This document shows positions 43,761-53,311 of a stretch of DNA of 53,761 nt, piece by piece. The DNA comes from Nevskia sp. (GTDB lineage: Bacteria; Pseudomonadota; Gammaproteobacteria; Nevskiales; Nevskiaceae): positions 1 through 53,761 of the forward strand of contig JARLJS010000190.1 of the NCBI GenBank assembly GCA_031291075.1, read 5' to 3'. The notes below the pieces were generated by a model. It was not told the DNA's origin. It was given only the letters and a program-made list of their open reading frames with translations, and did not search any database. Each line of letters begins with the position of its first letter. The stretch's first letter is position 1. The position numbers and the translations under genes are program-made.

Positions 43761-45407
43761 ATGGGCGACGCGCATACCTACGACTACGTGGTGGTCGGGG
43801 GCGGTTCCGCCGGCTGCGTGCTGGCCAACCGCCTGAGCGCGGACGGCCGCCACAGCGTGTGCCTGCTCGAAGCGGGACCGCGCGACTGGAATCCCTTCAT
43901 CCGCATGCCCACCGGTTTGATCCCGCTGGTGCGCGGCTGGTTCTGCAACTGGAAATACTGGAGCGAGCCGCAGGCGCACATGGGCGGGCGGCGCATGTAC
44001 CAGCCGCGCGGCAAGACCCTGGGCGGCTCCAGCAGCATCAACGCTCAGGTGTATATCCGCGGCCACGCCTCCGACTTCGACCGCTGGGCCGGCCTCGGCT
44101 GCAGCGGCTGGTCCTACGAGGATGTGCTGCCTTACTTCCGCCGGATGGAGAACTACGAGGGCCAGTGCGAGCCGCGTGACCACCGCTTCCACGGCAAGGG
44201 CGGTCCGCTCAACATCCCCGCGCGGCGCAACCTCAACCCGCTCAGCCAGGCCTTCCTCGACGCCGCCGCGCAGGCCGGGATGACGCGCACCAGCGATTTC
44301 AACGGCGCCCAGCAGGAGGGCTACGGCCTGCTGCACGCCTATCATCGCAACGGCCAGCGCTGCAGCAACGCCGACGCCTACCTGCGCGAGGCCGAGCGGC
44401 GTCCCAATCTCACCGTGCTCACCCGCGCCCACGCCACCCGCGTGCTGTTCGAGGACGGCCAAGCGTGCGGTGTGCGCTATCGCCGCCGCGGCCGCGAGCG
44501 CGAGGTGCGGGCGCGGCGCGAGGTGATCCTCAGCGGCGGCTCGTTCAATTCGCCGCAGCTGCTGCTGCTATCCGGGGTGGGGCCGCGGGCGGAGCTGGAG
44601 CGCCACGGCATCGGCGTGGTGCATGAGCTGCCCGGCGTGGGCCAGAACCTGCAGGACCACCTGGATCTCTACGTCGTCACCAAGGCGCGCACGCGGGTCG
44701 GCTTCTCGTTCCATCCCACCTCGTGGGGCCGCGCCCTGACGGGGCTGTTCCTGTATGTGTTCTTCAAGCGCGGCTACCTCACCAGCAACCTGGCGGAGAC
44801 CGGCGCCTTCGTGCGTTCCTTGCCGGAAGAGCCGGTGCCGGACCTGCAGTGGCACTTCGGGCCGGTGGTGAACGCCTACCACGGCCTGGACCTGGGGCCG
44901 GTGTTCCGCCATTACGGCTATTCCATCACGATCAACGAGAACCGGCCGCTGTCGCGCGGCCGGGTGGGCCTGCATTCGGCCGATCCGCTGGCGCCGCCGC
45001 TGATCGACCCCAACTACGGCGCCGAGCAGCGCGAGATCGAACGTCTGGTGCGCGGCATCCGCCTGGCGCGCAAGGTGCTGGCGCAGCCGGCCTTCGACCC
45101 GCACCGCGACGTCGAGCTGGCGCCGGGCCCGCAGGTGCAGAGCGACGAGGAGCTGCGCCACTGGGTGCGGCACAACGCGGAGTCGCTCTACCATCCGGTC
45201 GGCACCTGCAAGATGGGCCTGGACCCGATGGCGGTGGTCGACCCGTGCCTGCGTGTGCACGGACTGCGGGGCCTGCGCGTGGTGGACGCCTCGATCATGC
45301 CGACCCTGATCGGCGGCAACACCAACGCCGCCGTCACCATGATCGGCGAGAAGGGCGCGGCCATGATCCTGCAGGACGCGGTCGCAACCGTTTCGCTCGC
45401 CGCCTGA
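43761..45407 (+). CDS. GMC-family FAD oxidoreductase (choline/alcohol dehydrogenase-like)
   Basis: A 548-residue flavoprotein that oxidises alcohols to aldehydes. FAD-binding VVVGGGSAGCVLANRLS at the N-terminus, GKTLGGSSSINAQVYIRG, SGGSFNSPQLLLLSGVGP, and the C-terminal catalytic His in YHPVGTCKMG plus NTNAAVTMIGEKGA are all present. ATG 43761 is chosen; a TTG at 43746 overlapping the preceding stop would add five residues. Substrate could be a long-chain or terpene alcohol; none is proven. Probably one operon with the flanking genes. Confidence 0.92.
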   Translation: MGDAHTYDYVVVGGGSAGCVLANRLSADGRHSVCLLEAGPRDWNPFIRMPTGLIPLVRGWFCNWKYWSEPQAHMGGRRMYQPRGKTLGGSSSINAQVYIRGHASDFDRWAGLGCSGWSYEDVLPYFRRMENYEGQCEPRDHRFHGKGGPLNIPARRNLNPLSQAFLDAAAQAGMTRTSDFNGAQQEGYGLLHAYHRNGQRCSNADAYLREAERRPNLTVLTRAHATRVLFEDGQACGVRYRRRGREREVRARREVILSGGSFNSPQLLLLSGVGPRAELERHGIGVVHELPGVGQNLQDHLDLYVVTKARTRVGFSFHPTSWGRALTGLFLYVFFKRGYLTSNLAETGAFVRSLPEEPVPDLQWHFGPVVNAYHGLDLGPVFRHYGYSITINENRPLSRGRVGLHSADPLAPPLIDPNYGAEQREIERLVRGIRLARKVLAQPAFDPHRDVELAPGPQVQSDEELRHWVRHNAESLYHPVGTCKMGLDPMAVVDPCLRVHGLRGLRVVDASIMPTLIGGNTNAAVTMIGEKGAAMILQDAVATVSLAA

Positions 45408-45453
45408 ACCGATATCAACCTGGATGCGCCGCGCGCGCATGGAGAAAGAGAGA

Positions 45454-45906
45454 ATGGATCTGGAGATCGCCCGCAAGGCGTTGGAAACCGGCATCAAGTT
45501 CGTGGCCAACAGCGGGCTGAAGGTGGAGGAACTGCGGCGCGGCTACGTGCGCTGCAGGATGCCCTTCGACGGCAACGGCAACCACATCGGCACCATGTAC
45601 GCGGGGTCCCTGTTCACGCTGGCCGAGATCCCGGGCGGGGCGCTGTTCCTGTCCAGCTTCGACGCCACCAGGTTCTACCCGATCGTGAAGGAGCTGGACC
45701 TGCGCTTCCTCAAGCCGGCCAAGACCGACGTGACGGTGGAGATCACGCTGGACGACATCCACGCCGCCTCGCTCGCCGCGGAAGCGGCGCAGAAGGGCAA
45801 GGCCGAGTTCATCCTCGAGGGGCAGCTCAAGACCGCCGACGGCACGGTGGTGGCGGAGAGCCGTGGCGTGTACCAGATCCGTTCGCTGCAGCCGCCGCCG
45901 AAGTAG
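45454..45906 (+). CDS. Hotdog-fold thioesterase-like protein
   Basis: A 150-residue hotdog-fold protein resembling the PaaI/DUF4442 group. MPFDGNGNHIGTMYAGSLFT and EIPGGALF form the core helix and strand, followed by IVKELDLRFLKPAKTDVTVE. It probably hydrolyses an acyl-CoA thioester formed in the same pathway. The ATG at 45454 is preferred since GGAG lies nine bases before it; upstream ATGs at 45439 and 45424 remain possible. It is last in the ADC-like/GMC operon and convergent with the monooxygenase gene. Confidence 0.82.
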   Translation: MDLEIARKALETGIKFVANSGLKVEELRRGYVRCRMPFDGNGNHIGTMYAGSLFTLAEIPGGALFLSSFDATRFYPIVKELDLRFLKPAKTDVTVEITLDDIHAASLAAEAAQKGKAEFILEGQLKTADGTVVAESRGVYQIRSLQPPPK

Positions 45907-45909
45907 CGC

Positions 45910-47427
45910 CTAGGCCGGGACCGCGCGCTGGTCCGCCGGGATCAGCGCGTAGTCCTCCAGCCGCGGCTGCCGCAGGCGCCGGCCGTACTCGCTCATGTGG
46001 CCGACCCAGTTGTTGGTGTTGCGCCCGTCCGGGCCGGTGTACCAGCTGTGGCAGCCCGCCTCGTAGCTGGTGCTGTGGCTGCGCCTGTGCATCTCCCGGG
46101 CGAATAAGCCCTGCGCCTCGGCGCGCACCTCCATGCTGCGCAGCCCGCGCTGCCGCAGCAGCTCCACGCAGCGCGCGATGTAGCGTGCCTGCGCCTCCAG
46201 CATGTAGATGATGGACCCGGCGCCGAGGTTGGTGTTGGGGCCGTAGAGCATGAAGAAGTTGGGAAAGCCGCTGACGGCCACGCCCAGGTAGGCGTCGGCA
46301 CCCTCCATCCAGCGATCGTGCAGGAAGCGGCCGTCGCTCCCCTTCAGCTCCATCGGCGCCAGGAATTGCGAGGCGGCGAAGCCGGTGCCGTAGACGATGA
46401 CGTCGGCCTGGCGCAGGCGGCCGTCCGTGGTGCGCGGGCCGGTGGCGGTGACCTCGGCGATGGGCTCGGTCACCAGCTCGACCCTGTCGCTCGCCAGCGT
46501 ACGCAGCCAGTCGTTCGACAGCAGGATGCGCTTGCAGCCGATCGGGTAGTCGGGCGTCAGCCGGCGGCGCAGCCGCGGGTCCGGCACCTGGGCTCGCAGC
46601 AGCAGCCGCGCCTGCAGCTTGAGCAGGGCATCGGCCAGGCTGCCGGCGAGGCTGCGGCCAAGCATGGCCGAGGCCAGGAATTCGATCAGCCAGAAGATGC
46701 GCCGCCGGTCGAGGTCGTACAACACCGGAAAGCGCCGCAGCAGCCATTGCTCCCAGGGCGCGAAGCGGCGGTCGAACTTGGGGATGCACCAGCCCGGCGA
46801 GCGCTGGAACACGTACAGGCGCGCGGCCTGCCTGGCGATCTCCGGCACGAACTGTACCGCGCTGGCGCCAGTGCCGATGACGGCCACGGTCTTGCCGCGC
46901 AGGCTGCAGCCGTGGTCCCAGCGCGCGGAGTGGAAGGCCCTGCCGGTGAAGCGCTGCAGGCCGGGGATGTTGGGGTAGGCCGGGCGGTGCAGCTGCCCCA
47001 CCGCCGACACCAGCACCCGCGCCTCGCAGGTTGCGCCGCCGGTGAAGCGCACCTGCCATAGCCCGCGCTGTTCGTCGAACTGCGCCCCGGACACCTCCCG
47101 GCCGAAGCGAAAATGCCGTTCCAGGTCGTACTTGCGCGCGACGTGGTGCTGGTATTCGAGAATCTCGGCCTGCTTGCCGTAGCGGCAGCTCCAGGGGTAG
47201 TGCGGCTCGAACGAGAACGAATAGAGGTGGGAGGGGACGTCGCAGGCCGCGCCGGGGTAGGTGTTCTCGCGCCAGACCCCGCCGATATCGGAGCTCTTCT
47301 CGAAGATCAGGAACGAGTCGATGCCCGCCTGCTTGAGGTGCCAGCCCATGCCGAGGCCGGCGAAGCCGCCGCCGATGATCGCCACCTCCAGGACGGTGGA
47401 ACCTGCGCTGCCCTGTTCGGGGGCCAT
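45910..47427 (-). CDS. Flavin-containing Baeyer-Villiger-type monooxygenase
   Basis: A 505-residue FAD/NADPH monooxygenase. N-terminal Rossmann motif IIGGGFAGLGMGWHL, the BVMO fingerprint FTGRAFHSARW (FxGxxxHxxxW), the second dinucleotide motif VIGTGASAVQFVPEI and the C-terminal VSGFPNFFMLYGPNTNLG are typical of cyclohexanone/steroid-type BVMOs. It should insert oxygen next to a ketone to give an ester or lactone. The ATG at 47427 is used; a GTG at 47445 would add six residues. It is divergent from the DUF1302 gene and convergent with the thioesterase gene, so ketone oxidation may link with the ADC-like operon. Confidence 0.9.
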   Translation of the reverse strand: MAPEQGSAGSTVLEVAIIGGGFAGLGMGWHLKQAGIDSFLIFEKSSDIGGVWRENTYPGAACDVPSHLYSFSFEPHYPWSCRYGKQAEILEYQHHVARKYDLERHFRFGREVSGAQFDEQRGLWQVRFTGGATCEARVLVSAVGQLHRPAYPNIPGLQRFTGRAFHSARWDHGCSLRGKTVAVIGTGASAVQFVPEIARQAARLYVFQRSPGWCIPKFDRRFAPWEQWLLRRFPVLYDLDRRRIFWLIEFLASAMLGRSLAGSLADALLKLQARLLLRAQVPDPRLRRRLTPDYPIGCKRILLSNDWLRTLASDRVELVTEPIAEVTATGPRTTDGRLRQADVIVYGTGFAASQFLAPMELKGSDGRFLHDRWMEGADAYLGVAVSGFPNFFMLYGPNTNLGAGSIIYMLEAQARYIARCVELLRQRGLRSMEVRAEAQGLFAREMHRRSHSTSYEAGCHSWYTGPDGRNTNNWVGHMSEYGRRLRQPRLEDYALIPADQRAVPA

Positions 47428-47473
47428 AGAAGCGTCCGCTGCCACGCGGTGGGAGCCTGGGCATCACGCTACG

Positions 47474-47517
47474 GAAATGCGGCGCCGCTGTAAATCCCCG
47501 TCCCGCTTCCGCATTTC
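47474..47517. promoter_or_regulatory. Dyad in the divergent monooxygenase/DUF1302 promoter region
   Basis: GAAATGCGG (47474-47482) and CCGCATTTC (47509-47517) are a perfect 9-bp inverted repeat separated by 26 bases, lying between the two divergent starts. A possible -35/-10 pair for the DUF1302 gene (TTCTGA, 17 bases, TATGGT) lies just downstream. It may be a two-site operator for a shared regulator, or chance. Confidence 0.35.
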
Positions 47518-47674
47518 ACAAGCAAATGTCCGCCCGGCACATTCTGACCCCGCGACTTGCAAACTATGGTACGTCCTATCGACAATGTCCGAAGCAGGCG
47601 GAGACCGGCGTAATTCGGAGTCAGATGCCGCGGCAGGGAAGGATCGCGGCTCGACTCGGGGAGGAATACCAGTT

Positions 47675-50245
47675 ATGCGATGCCGGTCCTGGCGTTTGCG
47701 CGCCTTCGTGTGTACCGCGGTTGCGGGTGTGCTGGCGGTACTTCCGGTTGTTCCGGCGCGGGCGCTCGATTTCAACTTCACGCCGCCGTTCGGCAACGAG
47801 CCGGTCAAGGCGGTGTTGAACACCACCGTCACCGCCGGCGTCGGCATCCGCATGGAGAGCCCCAGCACGGCGCTGATCGGCAAGGGCGATCTCAACCCGC
47901 AGGTGTGCGCCCCGCCGTACCAGGATTGCCAGGGCCTGTTCCGCACCCAGACCTACACCGCCTCCCACATGGTGGCCGCGCCCGGCTCGGCCTCCAACAA
48001 CGGCGACCAGGGTGACCTCAACTATTACCACAAGTACGACATTTTCCAGTCGCCGCTGAAGCTGACCCAGGATCTCACGCTCACCTACCACGATTTCGGC
48101 TTCTTCGGCCGCGCGCTGTACTTCTACGACGTCACCAACAACGACTTCACCGAGTACCACCCCAACGAGATCACGCCGCAGAACCTGAAGCAGGTCGGCC
48201 GCTTCGGCAGCACCGCGCCGATCCCGGCGCTGAACACGCTGGCGCAGGACCTGCTCAAGGCCGGGATACCGGAGTCGGCGCTCAGCGTCACCGCCCTGAT
48301 CGGCCGCTTCTACGGGCCGGGCGGGGTGGTGTACAGCAAGCGCACCGACCCGGTGGTGCTGAAGCAGGCCGGCACCGCCCTGCAGTACCTCGACAGCTAT
48401 TTCTTCGGCAAGCTGCCTTTGTGGGGCGACCACGACCTGAGCTTCAAGATCGGCCGCCAGCTCGTCAACTGGGGCGAGAGCACCACCCTGCAGATCAACA
48501 GCATCAACTCGGCCAACCCGATCAACGCCAACAACTTCTACCGCATCGGCGCGCAGGTGGAGGAGGTGTTCCAGCCGGTGAACATGCTGGACCTGTCGTT
48601 CAGCCCGTTCGGCGGCGCCACCGTGGAAGGGTTCTACCAGCTCGAATGGCAGCCGACCCAGGCGCCGGCTCCCGGCACCTACTTCTCCGACATCGACGTC
48701 GGCACCAACAACGCCGGGCCCACCAGCCTCAATGCCAGCTTCGGCACCGCGGCCAAGGACCCCTATTGCATCGGCCGGCTCACCGACAACCCGCTGTCCG
48801 GCCTCACGCCCACCTGCATCGCCATCTTCCGCCTGCCCGACTGGAAGCCGCGCACGGCCGGACAGTACGGCCTCAAGTTCGACTACTACAGCGACTCGAT
48901 CAACAACGGCACCGACTTCTCTTTCTACTACGAGCAATACCACTCGCGGCTGCCCTACGTGAGCGTGTTCGGCGCCTACCCGAGTTGCCTGCGGCGCGAG
49001 GGCAATGCGCGCAGCAACGACGCCATCGACATCATCAGCACCCTGCAGGACTGCCCGCACATCCCGCTGCTCACCATCGGCAATCCCGCCGCCGCCAGGA
49101 ACGACGCCCTGATGCTGGATACCTCCAAGTATGTGCTGGAGTATCCGGAGGACATCCACCTGCTGGGCCTGAGCTTCAATACCACCGTCGGCGCGTACTC
49201 GCTGCAGGGCGAGGTGGCCTACCGGCCGAACAAGCCGATGCAGGTGGACGCGCACGACCTGCTGTTCGCCTCGCTGGGTCACTCCGGTGCCGCCTGCGAT
49301 CTGCACGGGGTGCAGTGCGAGGGCACCAGCGGCCCGCTGTCCGCGCTCGGCGTCGGCGGCGTCGGCAACGGTCCCGACGGCGGCACCGCCTTCTACGGCA
49401 GCAGCGACGCCGTGAACCAGTCCGGCAGGACCTACAGCACCGACACCTACAACCTCATCATCGGCCACGCCGCCGGCTCGCAGCGCTACTTCCCGAACTT
49501 CATCATCCCCTACCGTGGCGGCGTGGTGGGCGAGAACACGCCCTGCTACCCGCAGCAGGGCAGCGCCGACGAGACGCAGTTCGGCTTCAACACCTTCCAG
49601 CACCCCTACTATCCCTACAACCGCAACAGCCCCTGCTATATCCGCGGCTACGAGCGGCTGCAGGATTTCCAGTTCAACCTGGGCGCCACCCGCGTCTACG
49701 GCAATACCGAGAATCCCATCGGCGCCGACCAGGTGACCTTGCTGTACGAGCTGGGCGCGGAGTACGTGCCGTTCCTGCCCCCGTACGACCGCCTGGTGCT
49801 GCAGGGCCCGAACTCGACCTACGGCCCCACCGCCGGCGCCGACGGTTCCGGTGCGGACGGCTCGCGCATGGGCTGCTCCAACATCCCCGATTGTTCCTAC
49901 GGTCCCGACGGCATCCGCTTCAACCCGCACCAGCAGGATCACTCCGGCTATCCCACCTACCTGTCCTGGGGCTACCGAGTCATCAGCCAGGTCAAGTACG
50001 AGCAGATCCTGCCGGGCTTCACCCTGACTCCGATCATCGTCTGGCAGCAGGACGTGGGCGGCATTTCACCGGAGCCGGGCGGCAACTTCGTGAAGGGGCG
50101 CAAGCAGATGAACACCCTGTTCGAGCTGCGCTACCACCAGCCGCTGTCGCTCAGCATGGGCTACACCTGGTACTGGGGCGGGGGCGGGTACAACACCCTG
50201 TCGGACCGCGACTACGCGCAGGTGTTTCTCAAGTACCAGTTTTGA
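47675..50245 (+). CDS. DUF1302-family outer-membrane-type protein
   Basis: An 856-residue exported protein with a signal peptide (about residues 1-30, ending PVVPARALD). Repeated aromatic beta-strand segments, NWGESTTLQINSINSANPIN (a DUF1302 hallmark region), YGLKFDYYSDSINNGTDFSF, YGNTENPIGADQVTLLYELG and a C-terminal aromatic strand ending VFLKYQF fit an outer-membrane barrel. DUF1302 proteins often accompany steroid, terpene or hydrocarbon degradation genes. The ATG at 47675 with GGGGAGG upstream is chosen; longer frames into the intergenic region have no signal peptide. Its 3' end overlaps by 17 bases the end of the convergent tetR gene. Confidence 0.85.
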   Translation: MRCRSWRLRAFVCTAVAGVLAVLPVVPARALDFNFTPPFGNEPVKAVLNTTVTAGVGIRMESPSTALIGKGDLNPQVCAPPYQDCQGLFRTQTYTASHMVAAPGSASNNGDQGDLNYYHKYDIFQSPLKLTQDLTLTYHDFGFFGRALYFYDVTNNDFTEYHPNEITPQNLKQVGRFGSTAPIPALNTLAQDLLKAGIPESALSVTALIGRFYGPGGVVYSKRTDPVVLKQAGTALQYLDSYFFGKLPLWGDHDLSFKIGRQLVNWGESTTLQINSINSANPINANNFYRIGAQVEEVFQPVNMLDLSFSPFGGATVEGFYQLEWQPTQAPAPGTYFSDIDVGTNNAGPTSLNASFGTAAKDPYCIGRLTDNPLSGLTPTCIAIFRLPDWKPRTAGQYGLKFDYYSDSINNGTDFSFYYEQYHSRLPYVSVFGAYPSCLRREGNARSNDAIDIISTLQDCPHIPLLTIGNPAAARNDALMLDTSKYVLEYPEDIHLLGLSFNTTVGAYSLQGEVAYRPNKPMQVDAHDLLFASLGHSGAACDLHGVQCEGTSGPLSALGVGGVGNGPDGGTAFYGSSDAVNQSGRTYSTDTYNLIIGHAAGSQRYFPNFIIPYRGGVVGENTPCYPQQGSADETQFGFNTFQHPYYPYNRNSPCYIRGYERLQDFQFNLGATRVYGNTENPIGADQVTLLYELGAEYVPFLPPYDRLVLQGPNSTYGPTAGADGSGADGSRMGCSNIPDCSYGPDGIRFNPHQQDHSGYPTYLSWGYRVISQVKYEQILPGFTLTPIIVWQQDVGGISPEPGGNFVKGRKQMNTLFELRYHQPLSLSMGYTWYWGGGGYNTLSDRDYAQVFLKYQF

Positions 50246-50885
50246 ACGAGCCGCGCGTGCCGTCGGCGTAGCGCGACAGGTAGGCCACCATGGCGTACAC
50301 CGCCTCGTCGCGATAGGACGGCGTCACCGTGCCGTGCAGGAACACCGAGTGGCGGAAGCAGGTGGTGCCGATGTCGACCGCGAGCGCCGCCGTGTCGGGC
50401 TCCATCTCCGGCAGCACGATGCCCGCGCCGGCCAGCAGCCGCCGGGTGAGGGAGCCGAGATGGGCGATGGTGATCTCCTGCGCGCGGTAGCTTTCGTCGG
50501 TGACCGGGCCGCCCAGGATCAGCAGCCGCCCCACCGGGTTGGCGTTGTGGAAGTCGGCAGCGAGGCTCACGAAGGCCGCGGTGGCTTCCTGCCAGGAGAT
50601 GCTGCTGGCCTGCGAGTCGGCGCCAGCCCGGTACAGCGCTTCCTCCAGCCTCGCCAGGTAGCGGCGCAGCAGCTCGTTGTAGACGGCGTAGGGAGTGGGG
50701 AAGAACTTGTAGATGGTGGCGCGGGCATAGCCCAGCCGTTCGGCCAGGAGCGGAATGGAAAAGCCTTCCAGCCCTTTTTCGAGCAGCAGGGATTCCGACG
50801 CTTCGATCACCCGCTCGAAGCGGTCCTTGGCCCTTTGCTGTAGCGGCTGCCGCGCCAGGGCATCGGCTCTAAGAGTCTGATTCAT
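50229..50885 (-). CDS. TetR-family transcriptional regulator
   Basis: A 218-residue repressor-type protein. The N-terminal helix-turn-helix is LEGFSIPLLAERLGYARATI followed by YKFFPTPYAVYNELLRRYL at about residues 40-75; the C-terminal half is the divergent ligand-binding domain. It likely controls its own gene and the divergent haem lipoprotein genes, perhaps also the DUF1302 gene, through sites at 50894-50951. Transcription should start only a few bases before the ATG, with no ribosome site, so its mRNA is probably nearly leaderless. Confidence 0.9.
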   Translation of the reverse strand: MNQTLRADALARQPLQQRAKDRFERVIEASESLLLEKGLEGFSIPLLAERLGYARATIYKFFPTPYAVYNELLRRYLARLEEALYRAGADSQASSISWQEATAAFVSLAADFHNANPVGRLLILGGPVTDESYRAQEITIAHLGSLTRRLLAGAGIVLPEMEPDTAALAVDIGTTCFRHSVFLHGTVTPSYRDEAVYAMVAYLSRYADGTRGSFKTGT

Positions 50886-50893
50886 GAATTGAG

Positions 50894-50951
50894 AATATAG
50901 CGCTTGACCGCTAAAGCGACAACTGTTACCTTTAAAAGCGACAGATGTTAC
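50894..50951. promoter_or_regulatory. tetR promoter and operator repeats
   Basis: Toward tetR, TTGTCG (50917-50922) and TATATT (50894-50899) are exactly 17 bases apart. Two 17-base direct repeats, AAAGCGACAACTGTTAC (50913-50929) and AAAGCGACAGATGTTAC (50935-50951), match at 15 positions with a 22-base period, two helical turns. A TAGCG...CGCTA dyad (50898-50913) covers the promoter spacer. The repeats overlap the -35 box, a good place for autorepression, and face the haem lipoprotein gene on the other side. Confidence 0.65.
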
Positions 50952-51069
50952 TTATTAGCTGGAGGAGTTGCAGTGTCGTCTCGGCGGCCTGCAGCGGGTC
51001 AAATCAAAGAAAGGGCGGCGGCGCCGGAGGAGGGCTCCGGCTGACCGCCCCTCGAAGAGGAGCGGGCTC

Positions 51070-53223
51070 ATGATGCGGCGGACTCTTGCTGTCTGTGCGA
51101 TCGCGCTTTCGCTGTCCGCCTGCGGCGGCGGCAACAACGGCGGCAGCGGTGCGGTCGCCTCCAATGCGCAGGGTGCCAACCTCGGCACCGGTGCTTCCAG
51201 TTCCAGCAGCGGGGGTGTGCAACAGTTCCCCCTGCTCGACACCTCGCCGCACATTACGTACAAGGAAGCGTTCTGCGCCAACCAGCCCGACAGCGCGGCG
51301 CTGCCCACCGATCCACGCAGCCTGATCCAGCCTGGTTTCAATCAAGGCAAGAAGGTCAGCTTCAACGCGTGGTGGGAGGACTGCCACCGCAATATCCCGA
51401 CCAAGCAGCCCCAGACTTGCGGCGAGTACCGCGTCGCCAAGGCAGCCGGCCAAGCGTATGTCAGTGGTGTTGGTAACAAGGCACTGACCACTTTCAGCAT
51501 CTTCATGCCGTCGAAAGGCTACAACGACATGTGGAAGGTCTGGGGTCTCAAGTCGAGACCGGCTGACTTCGATGAGCAGGCGCGCGAGCGCTGGGGATTG
51601 CCGGCGTCCACCTATCCCAACCCCTATCCATTGCCCGGCGAAGACCCCAATGCCACCAACGGCGGTTCGGGTGTGTTGCCGATGGGGCTTGTGCAGATCC
51701 TCGATGCCAATGGCAAGTACACCGGCAATATCGGCATGACCTGCTATGTGTGCCATAGCGGCGCCCTGGGCCAGTCTTCGGACGGCGCCGGGCTGGGCAC
51801 CATCAATGGCCTGGGGGCGCATGCCGCCGACCTGAACCTGATCTCGGCGGATGTGGGCGCGGACGTCCTGCAGGCGCTTGAAGGCAACTCGGTGCCGATC
51901 CACACGCTGCCGTTTCCGATTGCGCTGTCGTCTTCGCGCGGTGCGATCAACGCTTCCGGCGTGGCGGAGATGCTGATGACGCTGATGGATCTGCAATCCA
52001 TGACCATCGACCTGAAGATCCGCGTCAATCCGTTCCACGCCAGCGAAGGCGACACCAAGACCGCGAGCTGGTGGTGGGGCAGCTACCGCAGCCGCAAGTT
52101 CTACGACGGCGGTTTGTCGATGGACGACGACCGCATGGATACGTTCATCATCAAGGGCTTCAATGCCCTCGAGCCGAAGACGCTGGAGCCGGAGGCGAGC
52201 CCGCAGAACGACACCGAGGCCAACCAGACGGTGGCGTACCTCGACTCCATTCAGTCACCGGCTTTTCCCTACGGCTTCTGCTCCAATGCCGACGGCAGCC
52301 CCGGGCCCAACGACAATCCGGCCTGTATCAACCAGCCGCTGGCCGAGCAGGGTGCGATCCTGTTCCACTCCCTGGATTTGTGGGCGAGCGGGGCCAACAA
52401 CGCCATACCGCACCCGCCCGGCAACGGTTCCTGCGCGAGCTGCCACGGCGTCTACTCGCCGCAATATGCCAACGATCCCACTTACCTGGACGATCCGCGT
52501 GCGATGGCCATCACCGGCTATATCGCGCCGCTCGACATCATTGGCACCGACCCGGCGCGCACCACGGGCTTCACCACCGAGGACCGCGAGGCGCTGAGTT
52601 CGTCCTACATCGGCTATCCGGAGGGCATGCCGGGCTATATCCCGTTCGCGCAGCAGACCCGCTCCGAGGACTTGGCCTTCAACACGCCGCCTTACAGCCA
52701 CTTCACCGGCGCCTGCGAGTGGGAGCAGGAGACCGTCGGTTACCTGACACCAACGCTGCGCGGCGTGTGGGCCTCGGCGCCCTACCTGCACAATGCCTCC
52801 GTCCCCGACGTGTGGAGCGTGCTCAAGCCCTCGGACCGTCCCACGGTATGGGAGCGCCTGCTGACGCAGGGGCCGGGCGTCGAGCATGGCTTCGACACCA
52901 GCCTGCAGGCTTACGACTTCACCAAGCTCGGCTGGAAATACAACCCGGTCGACTGCAAGGTCACCGTTCCGGGGCTGCCGTGCTCGACCGAACCCGGGAA
53001 GTTCATAGACCTCGACCAGGTTCTCACCATGATCGACAAGATCCTGGGGTCGGGATTCCTGTACGGCGATCTCGGCTACCCGCTGCTGACGCGTACGGAG
53101 ATCGAGCAGCGCAAGATCACCAATACGCACGAATACGGCAAGAGCAACGCGGGGCACCAGTTCACGCAGTCGCTGACCGATGCCGAGCGCAAGGCGCTCA
53201 TCGAATACCTGAAGACACTTTGA
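51070..53223 (+). CDS. Dihaem c-type cytochrome lipoprotein, RoxA-like
   Basis: A 717-residue exported lipoprotein (lipobox LSLSAC, Cys18), followed by a Gly/Ser linker. Two haem-c attachment motifs are CYVCH (residues 225-229) and CASCH (455-459). The C-terminal APYLHNASVPDVWSVLKPSD block is typical of dihaem cytochrome c peroxidase/RoxA-type proteins. RoxA enzymes are dihaem dioxygenases that cleave rubber; size, two widely spaced haems and this block are similar, but substrate cannot be told and lipid anchoring differs from soluble RoxA. AGGAG precedes the ATG. A second, similarly anchored haem lipoprotein follows, and TetR is divergent upstream. Confidence 0.82.
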   Translation: MMRRTLAVCAIALSLSACGGGNNGGSGAVASNAQGANLGTGASSSSSGGVQQFPLLDTSPHITYKEAFCANQPDSAALPTDPRSLIQPGFNQGKKVSFNAWWEDCHRNIPTKQPQTCGEYRVAKAAGQAYVSGVGNKALTTFSIFMPSKGYNDMWKVWGLKSRPADFDEQARERWGLPASTYPNPYPLPGEDPNATNGGSGVLPMGLVQILDANGKYTGNIGMTCYVCHSGALGQSSDGAGLGTINGLGAHAADLNLISADVGADVLQALEGNSVPIHTLPFPIALSSSRGAINASGVAEMLMTLMDLQSMTIDLKIRVNPFHASEGDTKTASWWWGSYRSRKFYDGGLSMDDDRMDTFIIKGFNALEPKTLEPEASPQNDTEANQTVAYLDSIQSPAFPYGFCSNADGSPGPNDNPACINQPLAEQGAILFHSLDLWASGANNAIPHPPGNGSCASCHGVYSPQYANDPTYLDDPRAMAITGYIAPLDIIGTDPARTTGFTTEDREALSSSYIGYPEGMPGYIPFAQQTRSEDLAFNTPPYSHFTGACEWEQETVGYLTPTLRGVWASAPYLHNASVPDVWSVLKPSDRPTVWERLLTQGPGVEHGFDTSLQAYDFTKLGWKYNPVDCKVTVPGLPCSTEPGKFIDLDQVLTMIDKILGSGFLYGDLGYPLLTRTEIEQRKITNTHEYGKSNAGHQFTQSLTDAERKALIEYLKTL

Positions 53224-53311
53224 TCCATGCGTGCACGTCACGACGGCTCATGCAACGAATGGAACGGCGGGGCATTCCGCCGGATGCCCGGAAACTAGGA
53301 GGAGTAGGCTC

